Shown in pieces: positions 23,757 through 31,191 of a stretch of 43,097 nucleotides of DNA. This DNA comes from Bacillota bacterium. GTDB lineage: Bacteria; Bacillota; DTU065. Location of the stretch: positions 1 through 43,097 of the forward strand of contig JAHDNZ010000053.1 of the NCBI GenBank assembly GCA_018435125.1, read 5' to 3'. Numbering within the stretch: the stretch's first letter is position 1; every line of letters begins with the position of its first letter. The translations under genes were made by a program, and so were the position numbers. The notes under the pieces were generated by a model, which saw nothing but the letters and a program-made list of their open reading frames with translations, was not told the origin of the DNA and made no database searches.

Positions 23757-24923
23757 CTATCCTTGGTATAGCGGGGACATCGCCCTTAAATTAGCCACAA
23801 TTTTAGGAAGTACCTCTAAAACTTTATCGATCTCAGCTTCGGTATTTTCTTTGCCCAAACTAAGTCTCAGCGAGCCATGAGCAATTTCATGTGTCAGTCC
23901 AATGGCAAGCAGCACATGGCTTGGATCCAGTGAGCCAGAAGTACAGGCTGAACCGCTTGAAGCGGCAATTCCCAACATATCAAGGTGAAGGAGCATACCC
24001 TCGCCTTCTATATACTTAATACTTACATTGACATTATTGGGCAGACGTTTGTTGCCTCTCGGTCCGTTTAGGCGACTTTCCGGAATTTTCTCCAAAAGAC
24101 CGTCTATCAGGCGATCTCTTAGCTTTGATATACAGAGATTCGCTTCTTGTTGCTCGCTTACAGCAAGTTCCAGAGCCTTTGCCATACCAATAATCCCTAC
24201 ATGGTTGTGAGTGCCGGCTCTTAAGTTGCGTTCCTGTCCCCCACCCAAAAGAATGGGTTTAAGACGGATACCGTTTCTTACAAATAAAGCGCCCACACCT
24301 TTTGGTCCATAGAATTTGTGAGCTGAAATGGATAGCAGATCCACAGGCAGCTCTTTTAAGTTAAGCGGCAATACCCCTGCCGATTGCACGGCATCGACAT
24401 GGAAAGCGACCCCTCTTTGGCGGCAGATCTCGCCTAACTCTTCAATGGGTTCAATCGTGCCGATTTCGTTGTTGGCGTGCATAATACTGACTAAAATGGT
24501 ATCAGGTCTAATGGTTTTTTCTAATTCTTTAGGATCAACAAAACCTTCGCTATCTACAGGTAGATAAGTTATATCAAAACCTTCCTTGGATAGAGCTTCA
24601 CAGGTATGAAGTATGGCATGGTGCTCGATACTGGAGGTAATTATGTGTTTGCCTTTTTTTGAGTTAGCATAAGCAAAACCTCTTAAGGCCAGGTTGTCTG
24701 ATTCTGTCCCGCCGCTTGTAAACATTATCTCTTTGGGTTTTGCCCCAAGACATTCGGCTATAGTTTCACGTGAATTCTCCACGTGTTTGGCTACATCTCT
24801 GCCAAAACTGTGAACACTCATCGGGTTACCGAAATGTTCGGTAAAAAAGGGCAGCATTTCAGCTAATACTTCTTTACGAACATAGGTAGTAGCAGCATGA
24901 TCAAGATAGATTTTTTCTGTCAT
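23757..24923 (-). CDS. iscS: Cysteine desulfurase IscS/NifS
   Basis: PLP enzyme that takes sulfur from cysteine for Fe-S clusters and thiolation. The family start IYLDHAATT is followed by HANNEIGT, the PLP lysine in SISAHKFYGPKG and the mobile active-site Cys in GSACTSGSLDPSH. 388 residues from the ATG at 24923. A longer frame begins at a GTG at 24941, but that GTG lies inside a hairpin and has no adjacent Shine-Dalgarno. The ATG also has only a weak GGAT; the good GGGGAG site is further up, before the hairpin (24935-24957), so initiation may depend on RNA folding. Confidence 0.95.
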   Translation of the reverse strand: MTEKIYLDHAATTYVRKEVLAEMLPFFTEHFGNPMSVHSFGRDVAKHVENSRETIAECLGAKPKEIMFTSGGTESDNLALRGFAYANSKKGKHIITSSIEHHAILHTCEALSKEGFDITYLPVDSEGFVDPKELEKTIRPDTILVSIMHANNEIGTIEPIEELGEICRQRGVAFHVDAVQSAGVLPLNLKELPVDLLSISAHKFYGPKGVGALFVRNGIRLKPILLGGGQERNLRAGTHNHVGIIGMAKALELAVSEQQEANLCISKLRDRLIDGLLEKIPESRLNGPRGNKRLPNNVNVSIKYIEGEGMLLHLDMLGIAASSGSACTSGSLDPSHVLLAIGLTHEIAHGSLRLSLGKENTEAEIDKVLEVLPKIVANLRAMSPLYQG

Positions 24924-24934
24924 ATTACAATCCA

Positions 24935-24957
24935 GTGTCACCTAATGATAGGTGCAC
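24935..24957 (-). repeat. Hairpin in the iscR-iscS intercistronic region
   Basis: CACCTA-atga-TAGGTG (24939-24954) extended by GTG/CAC across a one-base bulge. It lies between the GGGGAG Shine-Dalgarno-like site (about 24961-24966) and the iscS ATG. Either a translational control hairpin or a DNA operator. Confidence 0.5.
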
Positions 24958-24987
24958 TTTCTCCCCTTTCAATGGACTTTGCCTGTA

Positions 24988-25404
24988 TTAACTTTTTAAC
25001 CTTTTATTTTCAGCTATTAAATCAGCTAAGGTAGTAGAACCTAAAACCTGATTCATAGCCGCAGCTAACTTTTTCCAAATTGCTTGAGCCGCACAAACGG
25101 GACTGCGTTTACAATTATCCTCGGCTAAGCAATCGACAGGTGCGATTGGACCTTCTAGAACTTCAACAATTTCAGCCACAGTAATTTTATCTGGAGCTCT
25201 CGCTAGAATATAACCTCCCTGAGCACCTCTTTGACTGATAACCAAGCCTGCTTTTCGCAGTTCTGCTATAAGCTGTTCCAGGTAATGCTCGGAGATCTCT
25301 TCTCTCTCTGCTATGGCCTTAAGGGGCACCGGACCTTGGCCATATCTATCTGCCAAATCGAGTGCTGCTCTTAATCCATATTGACCTTTGGTAGAGAGTC
25401 GCAT
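24988..25404 (-). CDS. iscR: Rrf2 family Fe-S cluster regulator IscR
   Basis: Transcription factor whose DNA binding depends on an Fe-S cluster. 138 residues: winged helix at 1-65 (MRLSTKGQYGLRAALDLA, EHYLEQLIAELRKAGLV, GAQGGYILAR) and the cluster-binding cysteines Cys92, Cys98 and Cys104 in the IscR spacing. First gene of iscR-iscS-iscU. ATG with GGAGG upstream. A strong promoter with a 24-bp palindrome over the likely transcription start lies just upstream, which fits autoregulation. Confidence 0.94.
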   Translation of the reverse strand: MRLSTKGQYGLRAALDLADRYGQGPVPLKAIAEREEISEHYLEQLIAELRKAGLVISQRGAQGGYILARAPDKITVAEIVEVLEGPIAPVDCLAEDNCKRSPVCAAQAIWKKLAAAMNQVLGSTTLADLIAENKRLKS

Positions 25405-25418
25405 AAGTGCCCTCCTTT

Positions 25419-25442
25419 AATCCCAACTAATTTACTCGGATT
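25419..25442 (-). promoter_or_regulatory. Palindromic operator, candidate IscR autoregulatory site
   Basis: AATCCCAA...TTCGGATT-type palindrome: the outer five bases AATCC/GGATT match exactly and most inner positions agree as purine/pyrimidine pairs. It begins 8 bp downstream of the -10 of the iscR promoter, covering the expected start site, where a repressor would block transcription. Assignment to IscR is from position. Confidence 0.55.
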
Positions 25443-25450
25443 TCGTTATT

Positions 25451-25479
25451 ATGATACCATCCAAAAAAAAATAAATCAA
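25451..25479 (-). promoter_or_regulatory. Promoter of iscR-iscS-iscU
   Basis: On the minus strand: -35 TTGATT (25479-25474), 17-bp spacer with a T run, -10 TATCAT (25456-25451). Good sigma-A match, 47 bp before the iscR ATG. Confidence 0.8.
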
Positions 25480-25605
25480 CCTTTATTTTAAACTTTTTCT
25501 ATGAGCTAGCTTCTATTTATGGAAAGCTAATTTCCCTGGTTAAAGACCTTTTAGCAGAAAGATTCTTAATTGCGAAAGCTTTCTCTGTCAAAAAAGCAAA
25601 ATTAG

Positions 25606-25661
25606 AAGTGGGTGAGCAATTTTTTCTAAAGAGGAGAAAAAACTACCCACCCAACCCACTT
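25606..25661. terminator. Long hairpin downstream of the phosphoesterase gene, possible bidirectional terminator
   Basis: Outer stem AAGTGGGT / ACCCACTT, with an inner T6/A6 pairing (about 25619-25642). The plus side ends in TTTTT; the minus side in CTAATTTTG. It lies 7 bp from the stop of the minus-strand phosphoesterase gene. Confidence 0.5.
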
Positions 25662-25667
25662 TTTAGC

Positions 25668-27428
25668 TTAATTTAATTTTACTGTAAATGAGTCTACTAT
25701 CTCACCACCGGGTTTAATAGCCGTTACGGTAAGATTATGAGCTTTAACATCAACTTTAAGGAAATGTAGCGGTGCCATAAAAGGGGATTTACTTCTTGCT
25801 ATCTGATAGCCTCCTCCTCCACCACTTACCACATAGTGAACCTTTTCTTTTTCGATGTGATCATAGACATGAGCATGCCCCGAAAAAACTACCTTCACTT
25901 GATATTTCTCCAGAATACTAGCAATTTTATCTCTAAGGTCTTTACTGGCATTGTCGTCATACCAAGACATAAACAAAGGACAATGAGTAAAGATAATTTT
26001 GTATGGTTTATTTGAATCTTTTAACTCTGCTTCCAACCATTGCAGTTGGGCCAAAGAAAGGTCTCTTTCACTTGAGGAATCAAAAGAGATAAACTGAAAA
26101 GGTCCATATAGAAAGGAATAGTTATTTTTGTGTTCCAGATAATCGAAGCACTGATAGTACTTATAATGATGATCATCATGATTGCCTAAAGTTGGAAAAA
26201 ACGGAGCTCTGGCCATTAAAGGCCCGCTATACTTAAACAGATCCTCCCAGTCAAGGGTATTGCCTGGCTGGTTTACCAAATCGCCAAGATGAAGGATAAA
26301 ATCAAAATCATTAACCTTTAGCATCTCGTTGGCCACTAATATTTGCTCTGCATGCTGAGTATCGCCGTAGACCAAAAAAGTAAAATTCTCTATCTCTAGG
26401 TTATTAAAAGCCTTAAACCGGTAGTTATCAGAGACTAAAACCGTGTCATTTTGAACTTTTAGTTTCAAGCGATAACCATATTCACCGGCTTTTAGTTGCG
26501 GAAAAACCGCTTTATAGTGGGTGTCTAAAGCGCATTTTTGTGCAATTACTGGCAGAGTATAAATATCGCTTTTATTAGCTAATGGCCAATATTCTACTAA
26601 GCCTAAAGCAAAAGCATTACATTCAAAGCTAACCTGGATCCGGTTGTTTCCCAAAGCCCCCAGTATTGGGCCTCTTAGCAGTTTTAATTTAGCGGTAGTA
26701 AATGCTACTTTCTCCATGGCATCTCTGATCAAAACCTTTAACTCATAAGTGCAATTAGGTTCCAAATCGGTTAGAACCAGCTGGTGATTAAGGCTTTTTT
26801 CATCCGTCTTTATTTCGGTAAGCTCACTACCCTCTTTTAGTAAAATATAGCGGCAACAGACCTCATTTAAGGTAGAAAAGGTAAGCTGTGCACAATCACC
26901 GCTAAGGTTAACTACTTTTGGTAGGGCCACTATAGCCGGAGGGTTATTGGAGTCATATCTTTTTGTTTTGGAGGCTAGAATTTCTACCTCAGAGATCATA
27001 AACCAGCCTATATTAGGGTTGGGTTTTATTTTTAGGTAGATATAATGCAGCGGGAGTAGGTTCAAATCCATTCTATAAGCAAAAGCTCTGTTATCTGTAA
27101 CTTGATAAGGCTCCCTTACAGCCTCACCTAAATTACGATACGTTTTACCATCTTCGGATATCAAAACTTCGATACCATCTGGCAGACCTACCGAAGCTGC
27201 TTTTGATATCACGGCATAGACTACAATCGAAGTTATATCTAAACGTGTCTTTTTAAGATCGAGTTCTATTTCTACTTCTTCCCGGCAGCCATCCCAACCT
27301 ACTAAATCCGGCCAGTTGAATTCTTTTTTACCATCACTAAGCTTAGTCAAAAAAGGGTCATCATAAGGAGATTGTGGTTCTAAGTTGACATAGCGGTAGT
27401 GTTTAAAAGCTACTTTTTCTAAATCCAT
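25668..27428 (-). CDS. Multidomain metallophosphoesterase (F5/8-like, Fn3-like, calcineurin-like)
   Basis: 586 residues. Residues about 1-150 resemble an F5/8 type C (discoidin) carbohydrate-binding fold. About 160-340 look like Fn3/purple-acid-phosphatase N-terminal sandwiches. The C-terminal half is a calcineurin-like phosphatase with all metal motifs: GDTQH, GDLVN, GNHDDH, THCP and GHAHVYDH. It resembles bacterial purple acid phosphatase-like enzymes, but those are usually secreted and no signal peptide is visible here. The ATG is well set by GGAGG 7 nt upstream. A CCCTAT-ttt-ATAGGG palindrome (27472-27486) lies in the promoter region. Substrate unknown; not part of an obvious operon. Confidence 0.87.
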   Translation of the reverse strand: MDLEKVAFKHYRYVNLEPQSPYDDPFLTKLSDGKKEFNWPDLVGWDGCREEVEIELDLKKTRLDITSIVVYAVISKAASVGLPDGIEVLISEDGKTYRNLGEAVREPYQVTDNRAFAYRMDLNLLPLHYIYLKIKPNPNIGWFMISEVEILASKTKRYDSNNPPAIVALPKVVNLSGDCAQLTFSTLNEVCCRYILLKEGSELTEIKTDEKSLNHQLVLTDLEPNCTYELKVLIRDAMEKVAFTTAKLKLLRGPILGALGNNRIQVSFECNAFALGLVEYWPLANKSDIYTLPVIAQKCALDTHYKAVFPQLKAGEYGYRLKLKVQNDTVLVSDNYRFKAFNNLEIENFTFLVYGDTQHAEQILVANEMLKVNDFDFILHLGDLVNQPGNTLDWEDLFKYSGPLMARAPFFPTLGNHDDHHYKYYQCFDYLEHKNNYSFLYGPFQFISFDSSSERDLSLAQLQWLEAELKDSNKPYKIIFTHCPLFMSWYDDNASKDLRDKIASILEKYQVKVVFSGHAHVYDHIEKEKVHYVVSGGGGGYQIARSKSPFMAPLHFLKVDVKAHNLTVTAIKPGGEIVDSFTVKLN

Positions 27429-28132
27429 TTTCGCTCCTCCTCAAACTTTAGAAACTCAGTTCTATTTCTTTTCCCTATTTTATAGGGTAACTCCTTGAAA
27501 AAAGTTTTTTAGTTACCTTCACCTGTTTAGCAATTATTTGTGGCCAAAATAGCATTATTGTTATAGAACAGTTAGAGTATTTGTTTTTTATTTATCTCTC
27601 TAGCCATTGTTTTATTTTTCTCGTGTAAAGTGAAGCTAACTCCAACCAACTTATCCTTACAGATGATTTTACTTCTTCTATTGAAAAGTAGGGCCTTATT
27701 AGGAATAGCTGGCAAAACTATACCTGGCAACCAAGTTTAGAGGAATGGAGAATTGGAAGGGTTTTGAATTCTCTTAATCTCATAACGAGTTAACCAAATG
27801 TGACTTAGTATTAAAACTCTGAGTCTATTGCCATTTTGTATCGTAAAGATAAGAGTCCGGTGATAACCTACTTTATAAGCCAATTTCCTACTTGAATAAA
27901 GACAAGCAGTAATCTCGAGCAAAGGGCACTTATCAGGTGGATAGCTAATGAAACAGTAGAGTTCATCCCAATGAATATTCCTTCATAGCGAAGCATTTGG
28001 CTAGATAGCGATTATAATACAACTAAAAAGAGTAGTTTGGTTTACACCAATATCTAACCTTAGTTCAGAGGATATTCTTTTTTGCCAGTTAATTAGGTAA
28101 GTACAATTATAAAGAGGGGGTAATCTTTTATT
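27429..28132. other. Gene-poor AT-rich region at the island edge
   Basis: 704 bp without an intact gene. It holds the leader of the phosphoesterase gene, a degenerate toxin-like frame (27737-27982), an isolated TATAAT (28013-28018) and a TTGCCA/AATTAT pair ahead of the plus-strand pseudogene at 28133. This marks the switch from minus-strand core genes to the plus-strand island. Confidence 0.5.
27737..27982 (-). pseudogene. Degenerate ParE/RelE-like toxin fragment
   Basis: An open frame of 81 codons without a good start codon or Shine-Dalgarno. The stretch KLAYKVGYHRTLIFTIQNG followed by RLRVLILSHI has the look of the ParE/RelE core (VGxYRxxF.I..G..RVL.IGHR). No antitoxin gene is next to it. 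Weak call; it could be a chance frame. Confidence 0.22.
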
Positions 28133-28583
28133 ATGAAAAGAAAGTTATGGTTGTTTCTTTTTCTCGTTTGCGTGTTAAGTGCTGTGACCTAGTTTTCAAT
28201 GAACTGTGTGACCTAAAATTAAATTACTATATACATTAGATGAATTTACTTTATTACATTGGTATGAAGAGTATCGTGACAATTTAGGAACACGTGGCGT
28301 AGAAGCAGGTGAAACATGGGTAGAACCTAAAACAAAGTATTTTCAAGTAACTGCGGAATCTGCTCTATATGTATATTATGACCAAAATATTATAAATTTT
28401 TCCGATACTTCTCCTACTCATAATGGTATTACTTTTTCTTGTTATGTTAGAGAAGAACAATGGGACGGCATATGGACTAAATATGTAGAGTATGATGATG
28501 GATCAATCGAAAATGTTGCTTGGGAACGTACAATAATCATAAAATCCTGGTGTCATAGTTGGGCATGGAGATATTTGTACTAA
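28133..28583 (+). pseudogene. Broken gene for a small secreted protein
   Basis: ATG at 28133 (AGAGGGGG upstream) encodes a clear signal peptide, MKRKLWLFLFLVCVLSAVT, then TAG at 28190. In the next frame, after a TGA at 28209, 123 codons stay open to the TAA at 28581-28583 and read as a plausible Trp/Tyr-rich exported domain ending SWCHSWAWRYLY. No usable start codon lies in that second frame. So signal peptide and mature part are out of frame. The break region has two near-copies of GTGACCTA (28184-28191, 28208-28215). Family not recognised. AT-rich composition differs from the flanking core genes. Confidence 0.55.
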
Positions 28584-28587
28584 CAGT

Positions 28588-28635
28588 AATTGCTAAAACG
28601 AGGTAAGATTTAAGCTTGCCTCGTTTTTAGCAATT
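28588..28635 (+). terminator. Intrinsic terminator after the broken secreted-protein gene
   Basis: Long stem AATTGCTAAAACGAGG / CCTCGTTTTTAGCAATT (one bulged T), with inner AAG/CTT pairing. The A4/T5 runs inside make it work in both directions. Confidence 0.8.
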
Positions 28636-28705
28636 CTAAAGAAGGTATATTTTATCCTTTAATGAATAATTTTATTATTAGTTTCTTTTTAAGGGAGGAA
28701 ATGGC

Positions 28706-29230
28706 GTGATTGTGAATAAACGTATTCCCTTTGTTATCTTAACTATATTACTTCTTGTTCTCATCTTTCTTTGTATTATACTTAGAGATCGATCTGAGAA
28801 TATAGTCTGCCTTATGAATTCACATTTCTTTCTAAAGGAAGATTTAAACGATCTTGCTCGAGAATATAAGGTTAAATCTGGTTTTTCTATCAAATATGTT
28901 TTCCCGAGAGAAAAAGCAAATGCAAAAATATATCTTTTGCAAGTGATTAACATGTTAGAAAAGAATCCAGAAAAATTTGATGTGATCATGGTACTCACGC
29001 ATCCAACTCTTCACTTAGAAGAACAAAAAATCGTCGCATCATATTTTTTAGATGAAGATAATTATTCGCTTGCTTTAGATGACTATACCAGACTGGGTGT
29101 AAATCGATGGAGTGATAAGCCTGATGAAGCATTACAACTAATCCAAACTATAGTTGAGGAATATAAACAGGGTCTATTATATATACCGATATGGGAGCGC
29201 AAAAAAATAAAAGCATCACCAAATAAGTAG
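28706..29230 (+). CDS. Membrane-anchored protein of unknown function
   Basis: 174 residues. One N-terminal membrane helix (about 8-27) after a short basic start, so the rest is probably outside the cell. The outer part (LMNSHFFLKEDLNDLAREYK...FDVIMVLTHP) has a faint resemblance to the first lobe of extracellular solute-binding proteins, as does the next gene, but no family is recognised. GTG start with GGGAGG 7 nt upstream. It is 11 bp before the 388-residue gene, so they are likely co-transcribed. AT-rich, on the opposite strand to most of the window. Confidence 0.65.
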   Translation: MIVNKRIPFVILTILLLVLIFLCIILRDRSENIVCLMNSHFFLKEDLNDLAREYKVKSGFSIKYVFPREKANAKIYLLQVINMLEKNPEKFDVIMVLTHPTLHLEEQKIVASYFLDEDNYSLALDDYTRLGVNRWSDKPDEALQLIQTIVEEYKQGLLYIPIWERKKIKASPNK

Positions 29231-29241
29231 GAGGCTTAAGG

Positions 29242-30408
29242 ATGAAGGATAGATCCGCATTTGTAATTATCATTGTGCTTTTACTAGCCGCTACCGGTCT
29301 TATAATTAAGTCGTTCTTTCAACCCCCGCGTGTTGTAACTCAAGATAAACAAGATAAGGAAGATAAAATCAATCTTCGCGTAAGTGGTTATGGAGGGTAC
29401 CTTGAAGAAGATTACTTAAAAGAAATTAAAGAGGAATATGAAAATATTAATCCTTCTATTCGAATTATCTTAGAGATATCACCGGCTTCTATCGAAGATA
29501 TGTCCTTTAAATCTGGCTTTATCCCTAACTATGAACAACGTATTTTAGCTGATTATGCAGCAAATAATTCTCCTGATATTTTTTATATACCACCTGGTAG
29601 AATAAGAAGATATGCTGAAGCTGAAGCTTTATTAAATGTTCAACCTTTTCTAGATGAAGAATATAGCGAGCTTTCAAGAAATATCGAAGGTGGTACCTTT
29701 GCTATTAGCAGAGGATCAATTACTCTAGGTATTTCCTCTAAAACCAAATATCCCGAAGAAGCTTTTAAGCTGCTAGATTATATTTACAAAGATTACCAAA
29801 AACGATTAGAAGAAATTAGAGCCAATGCTATCAAACAAGCAGCTAAATTTCTCCTCCCAGAAAGTGGCCTAGAAAGTAGTGATGATTTTCAATTAACATG
29901 GAATGCCTATGCTGTTGCCATGAATAGATCAGATTTAGTTTTATGGACTGCACCTGATAGTGAACCACTTTATTGGGGTTTCCGAGCACCTTATGATCAT
30001 TATGATTATGTCTATGTACAATTAGGTTTTCGAAAAGAAGACAGGACAAAAATAACATCCGGTTCTGTATCATTACGTGCCCCATTTGCAGATAATTTCA
30101 AAATGGTTCATAACTTCAAAACCTGTATGGGGCTTTTAATAAGAGCAGTTGATCCAACCCTTACCACAGAAGAGGTAGAAAAAGTTCTTATAGACCTGGG
30201 TTTTGATCTAGATAACTTTGACTTAACACCATTTCATATGATTGGTGCTGTTTACTATCACGGTTATGAATATAGAACAGAAGCTCTAGGTATTAAAAAA
30301 GAGCATACAATGGCACAGGAATTTTCAAAAATGACGTTTGGACCTTCTTACAAACTGATTGGCAGAAAACAAGATGCCTGGCGAACGCCATACAGACGTT
30401 ATCCTTAG
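29242..30408 (+). CDS. Membrane-anchored, solute-binding-protein-like protein of unknown function
   Basis: 388 residues. N-terminal membrane anchor or signal (about 6-24). Residues 43-135 look like the start of a family 1 extracellular solute-binding protein (INLRVSGYGGYLEEDYLKEI, then AANNSPDIFYIPPG). They run straight into a piece resembling the end of such proteins (GISSKTKYPEEAFKLLDYI, about 160-180). The central part of a normal binding protein is absent, so this is a condensed or fused form. The last 200 residues match nothing I know. No permease or ATPase gene accompanies it. RBS AGGAGG-like GTAGGAGGC upstream of the ATG. Confidence 0.65.
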   Translation: MKDRSAFVIIIVLLLAATGLIIKSFFQPPRVVTQDKQDKEDKINLRVSGYGGYLEEDYLKEIKEEYENINPSIRIILEISPASIEDMSFKSGFIPNYEQRILADYAANNSPDIFYIPPGRIRRYAEAEALLNVQPFLDEEYSELSRNIEGGTFAISRGSITLGISSKTKYPEEAFKLLDYIYKDYQKRLEEIRANAIKQAAKFLLPESGLESSDDFQLTWNAYAVAMNRSDLVLWTAPDSEPLYWGFRAPYDHYDYVYVQLGFRKEDRTKITSGSVSLRAPFADNFKMVHNFKTCMGLLIRAVDPTLTTEEVEKVLIDLGFDLDNFDLTPFHMIGAVYYHGYEYRTEALGIKKEHTMAQEFSKMTFGPSYKLIGRKQDAWRTPYRRYP

Positions 30409-30471
30409 TAAAAAATAACTCTAAGTTTGTTTTTTCTTGCTTTATAAATAGAAAATGAAAAGGAGGGTAAG

Positions 30472-30624
30472 ATTATAACAATAATAAGTGTATTGACTAG
30501 AGATATTATCTGGGGAAATAGAATGTTTGAATTGGTGCAAAAACAGAATGATATCGATCTTAAATATGTAGGCCCACAGTTGTTAATCGCCATGCGTGGC
30601 ACACTAGTTAAAAAAAAAGAATAG
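30472..30624 (+). CDS. Possible 50-residue ORF with ATT or ATA start
   Basis: A strong GGAGGG stands 4 nt before an ATT (30472) and 7 nt before an ATA (30475), followed by 50 open codons to the TAG at 30622-30624: ...TRDIIWGNRMFELVQ... ending LVKKKE. The upstream frame is closed by a TAA. No ATG/GTG/TTG start lies within normal spacing. A terminator follows at once, as expected for a transcribed unit. Function unknown; could also be a decayed gene start. Confidence 0.35.
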   Translation: MITIISVLTRDIIWGNRMFELVQKQNDIDLKYVGPQLLIAMRGTLVKKKE

Positions 30625-30654
30625 CCACTTTTTAAAGGGGCTATTCTTTTTTAG
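30614..30654 (+). terminator. Intrinsic terminator closing the plus-strand island
   Basis: AAAAGAATAGCC / GGCTATTCTTTT stem of 12 bp followed by T. Overlaps the stop of the 50-residue ORF. Confidence 0.85.
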
Positions 30655-30674
30655 AAAAAAAACAGCCCTTTTCT

Positions 30675-30703
30675 TTGACTCCATCTCTCTATAAGCATAT
30701 AAT
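30675..30703 (+). promoter_or_regulatory. Sigma-A promoter of arsR-rarA
   Basis: -35 TTGACT (30675-30680), 17-bp spacer, -10 TATAAT (30698-30703). Near-perfect. The leader to the arsR GTG is about 95 bases. Confidence 0.85.
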
Positions 30704-30806
30704 TAAATTGTAGTTACTGAACTCAGCCTTACTTTTGTTACTCTTTAGTTGCCTGTAAAAAGCAGGTTCGGTAAAAGTTTCTATAGTCTAAAAAAGGAGG
30801 ATTACT

Positions 30807-31172
30807 GTGCAAGAACTACTTGGTCGTCTTAAAGCGATAAGTGATCTGACCCGCTTAAAAATACTCAAATTAATTATGGAAAGAGAGTTTAGCGTCTGTG
30901 AACTGGCCAAACTGCTTAATATCAGTCAACCGGCTGTCTCCCAACATTTAAGAAGGCTTAAGGCCGTTGGCTTGGCTGAAGATAAACGTAGGGGACAGTG
31001 GATCTATTATCAAACCACCAAAGATTCATTGCTTGATCTGGCCTCTGATCTTACCAAGCTTTGCCAATGTCAACTAGCCAATTTGCCTGAGTTCAAGGAG
31101 ATACTGCCTCTTCTTGCCAATGTTAAAGACTTAGAGCTTGATTGCCGGAGTCCAAACGATAGTAAAAACTAG
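30807..31172 (+). CDS. ArsR family winged-helix transcriptional regulator
   Basis: 121 residues. Helix-turn-helix SVCELAKLLNISQPAVSQHLRRLKAVGLAEDKRRGQWIYY is classic ArsR/SmtB. Of the ELCVCDL metal motif only one Cys remains (SVCEL, residue 31); further cysteines lie in the C-terminal LCQCQ, so an arsenite or other thiol-metal sensor of different ligand set is possible. No metal resistance gene is adjacent. GTG start with GGAGG 6 nt upstream. It is followed by rarA after 19 bp and shares its promoter. Confidence 0.92.
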   Translation: MQELLGRLKAISDLTRLKILKLIMEREFSVCELAKLLNISQPAVSQHLRRLKAVGLAEDKRRGQWIYYQTTKDSLLDLASDLTKLCQCQLANLPEFKEILPLLANVKDLELDCRSPNDSKN

Positions 31173-31191
31173 TATAAGGAGGCCTTTTTAA

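Noticed and set aside
28678-28998. Minus-strand ORF of 106 codons opposite the 174-residue membrane protein
   Set aside because: No Shine-Dalgarno; the plus-strand frame has a membrane anchor, good RBS and operon context.
29843-30085. Minus-strand ORF of 80 codons inside the 388-residue gene
   Set aside because: Shadow of the plus-strand gene; no start signal.
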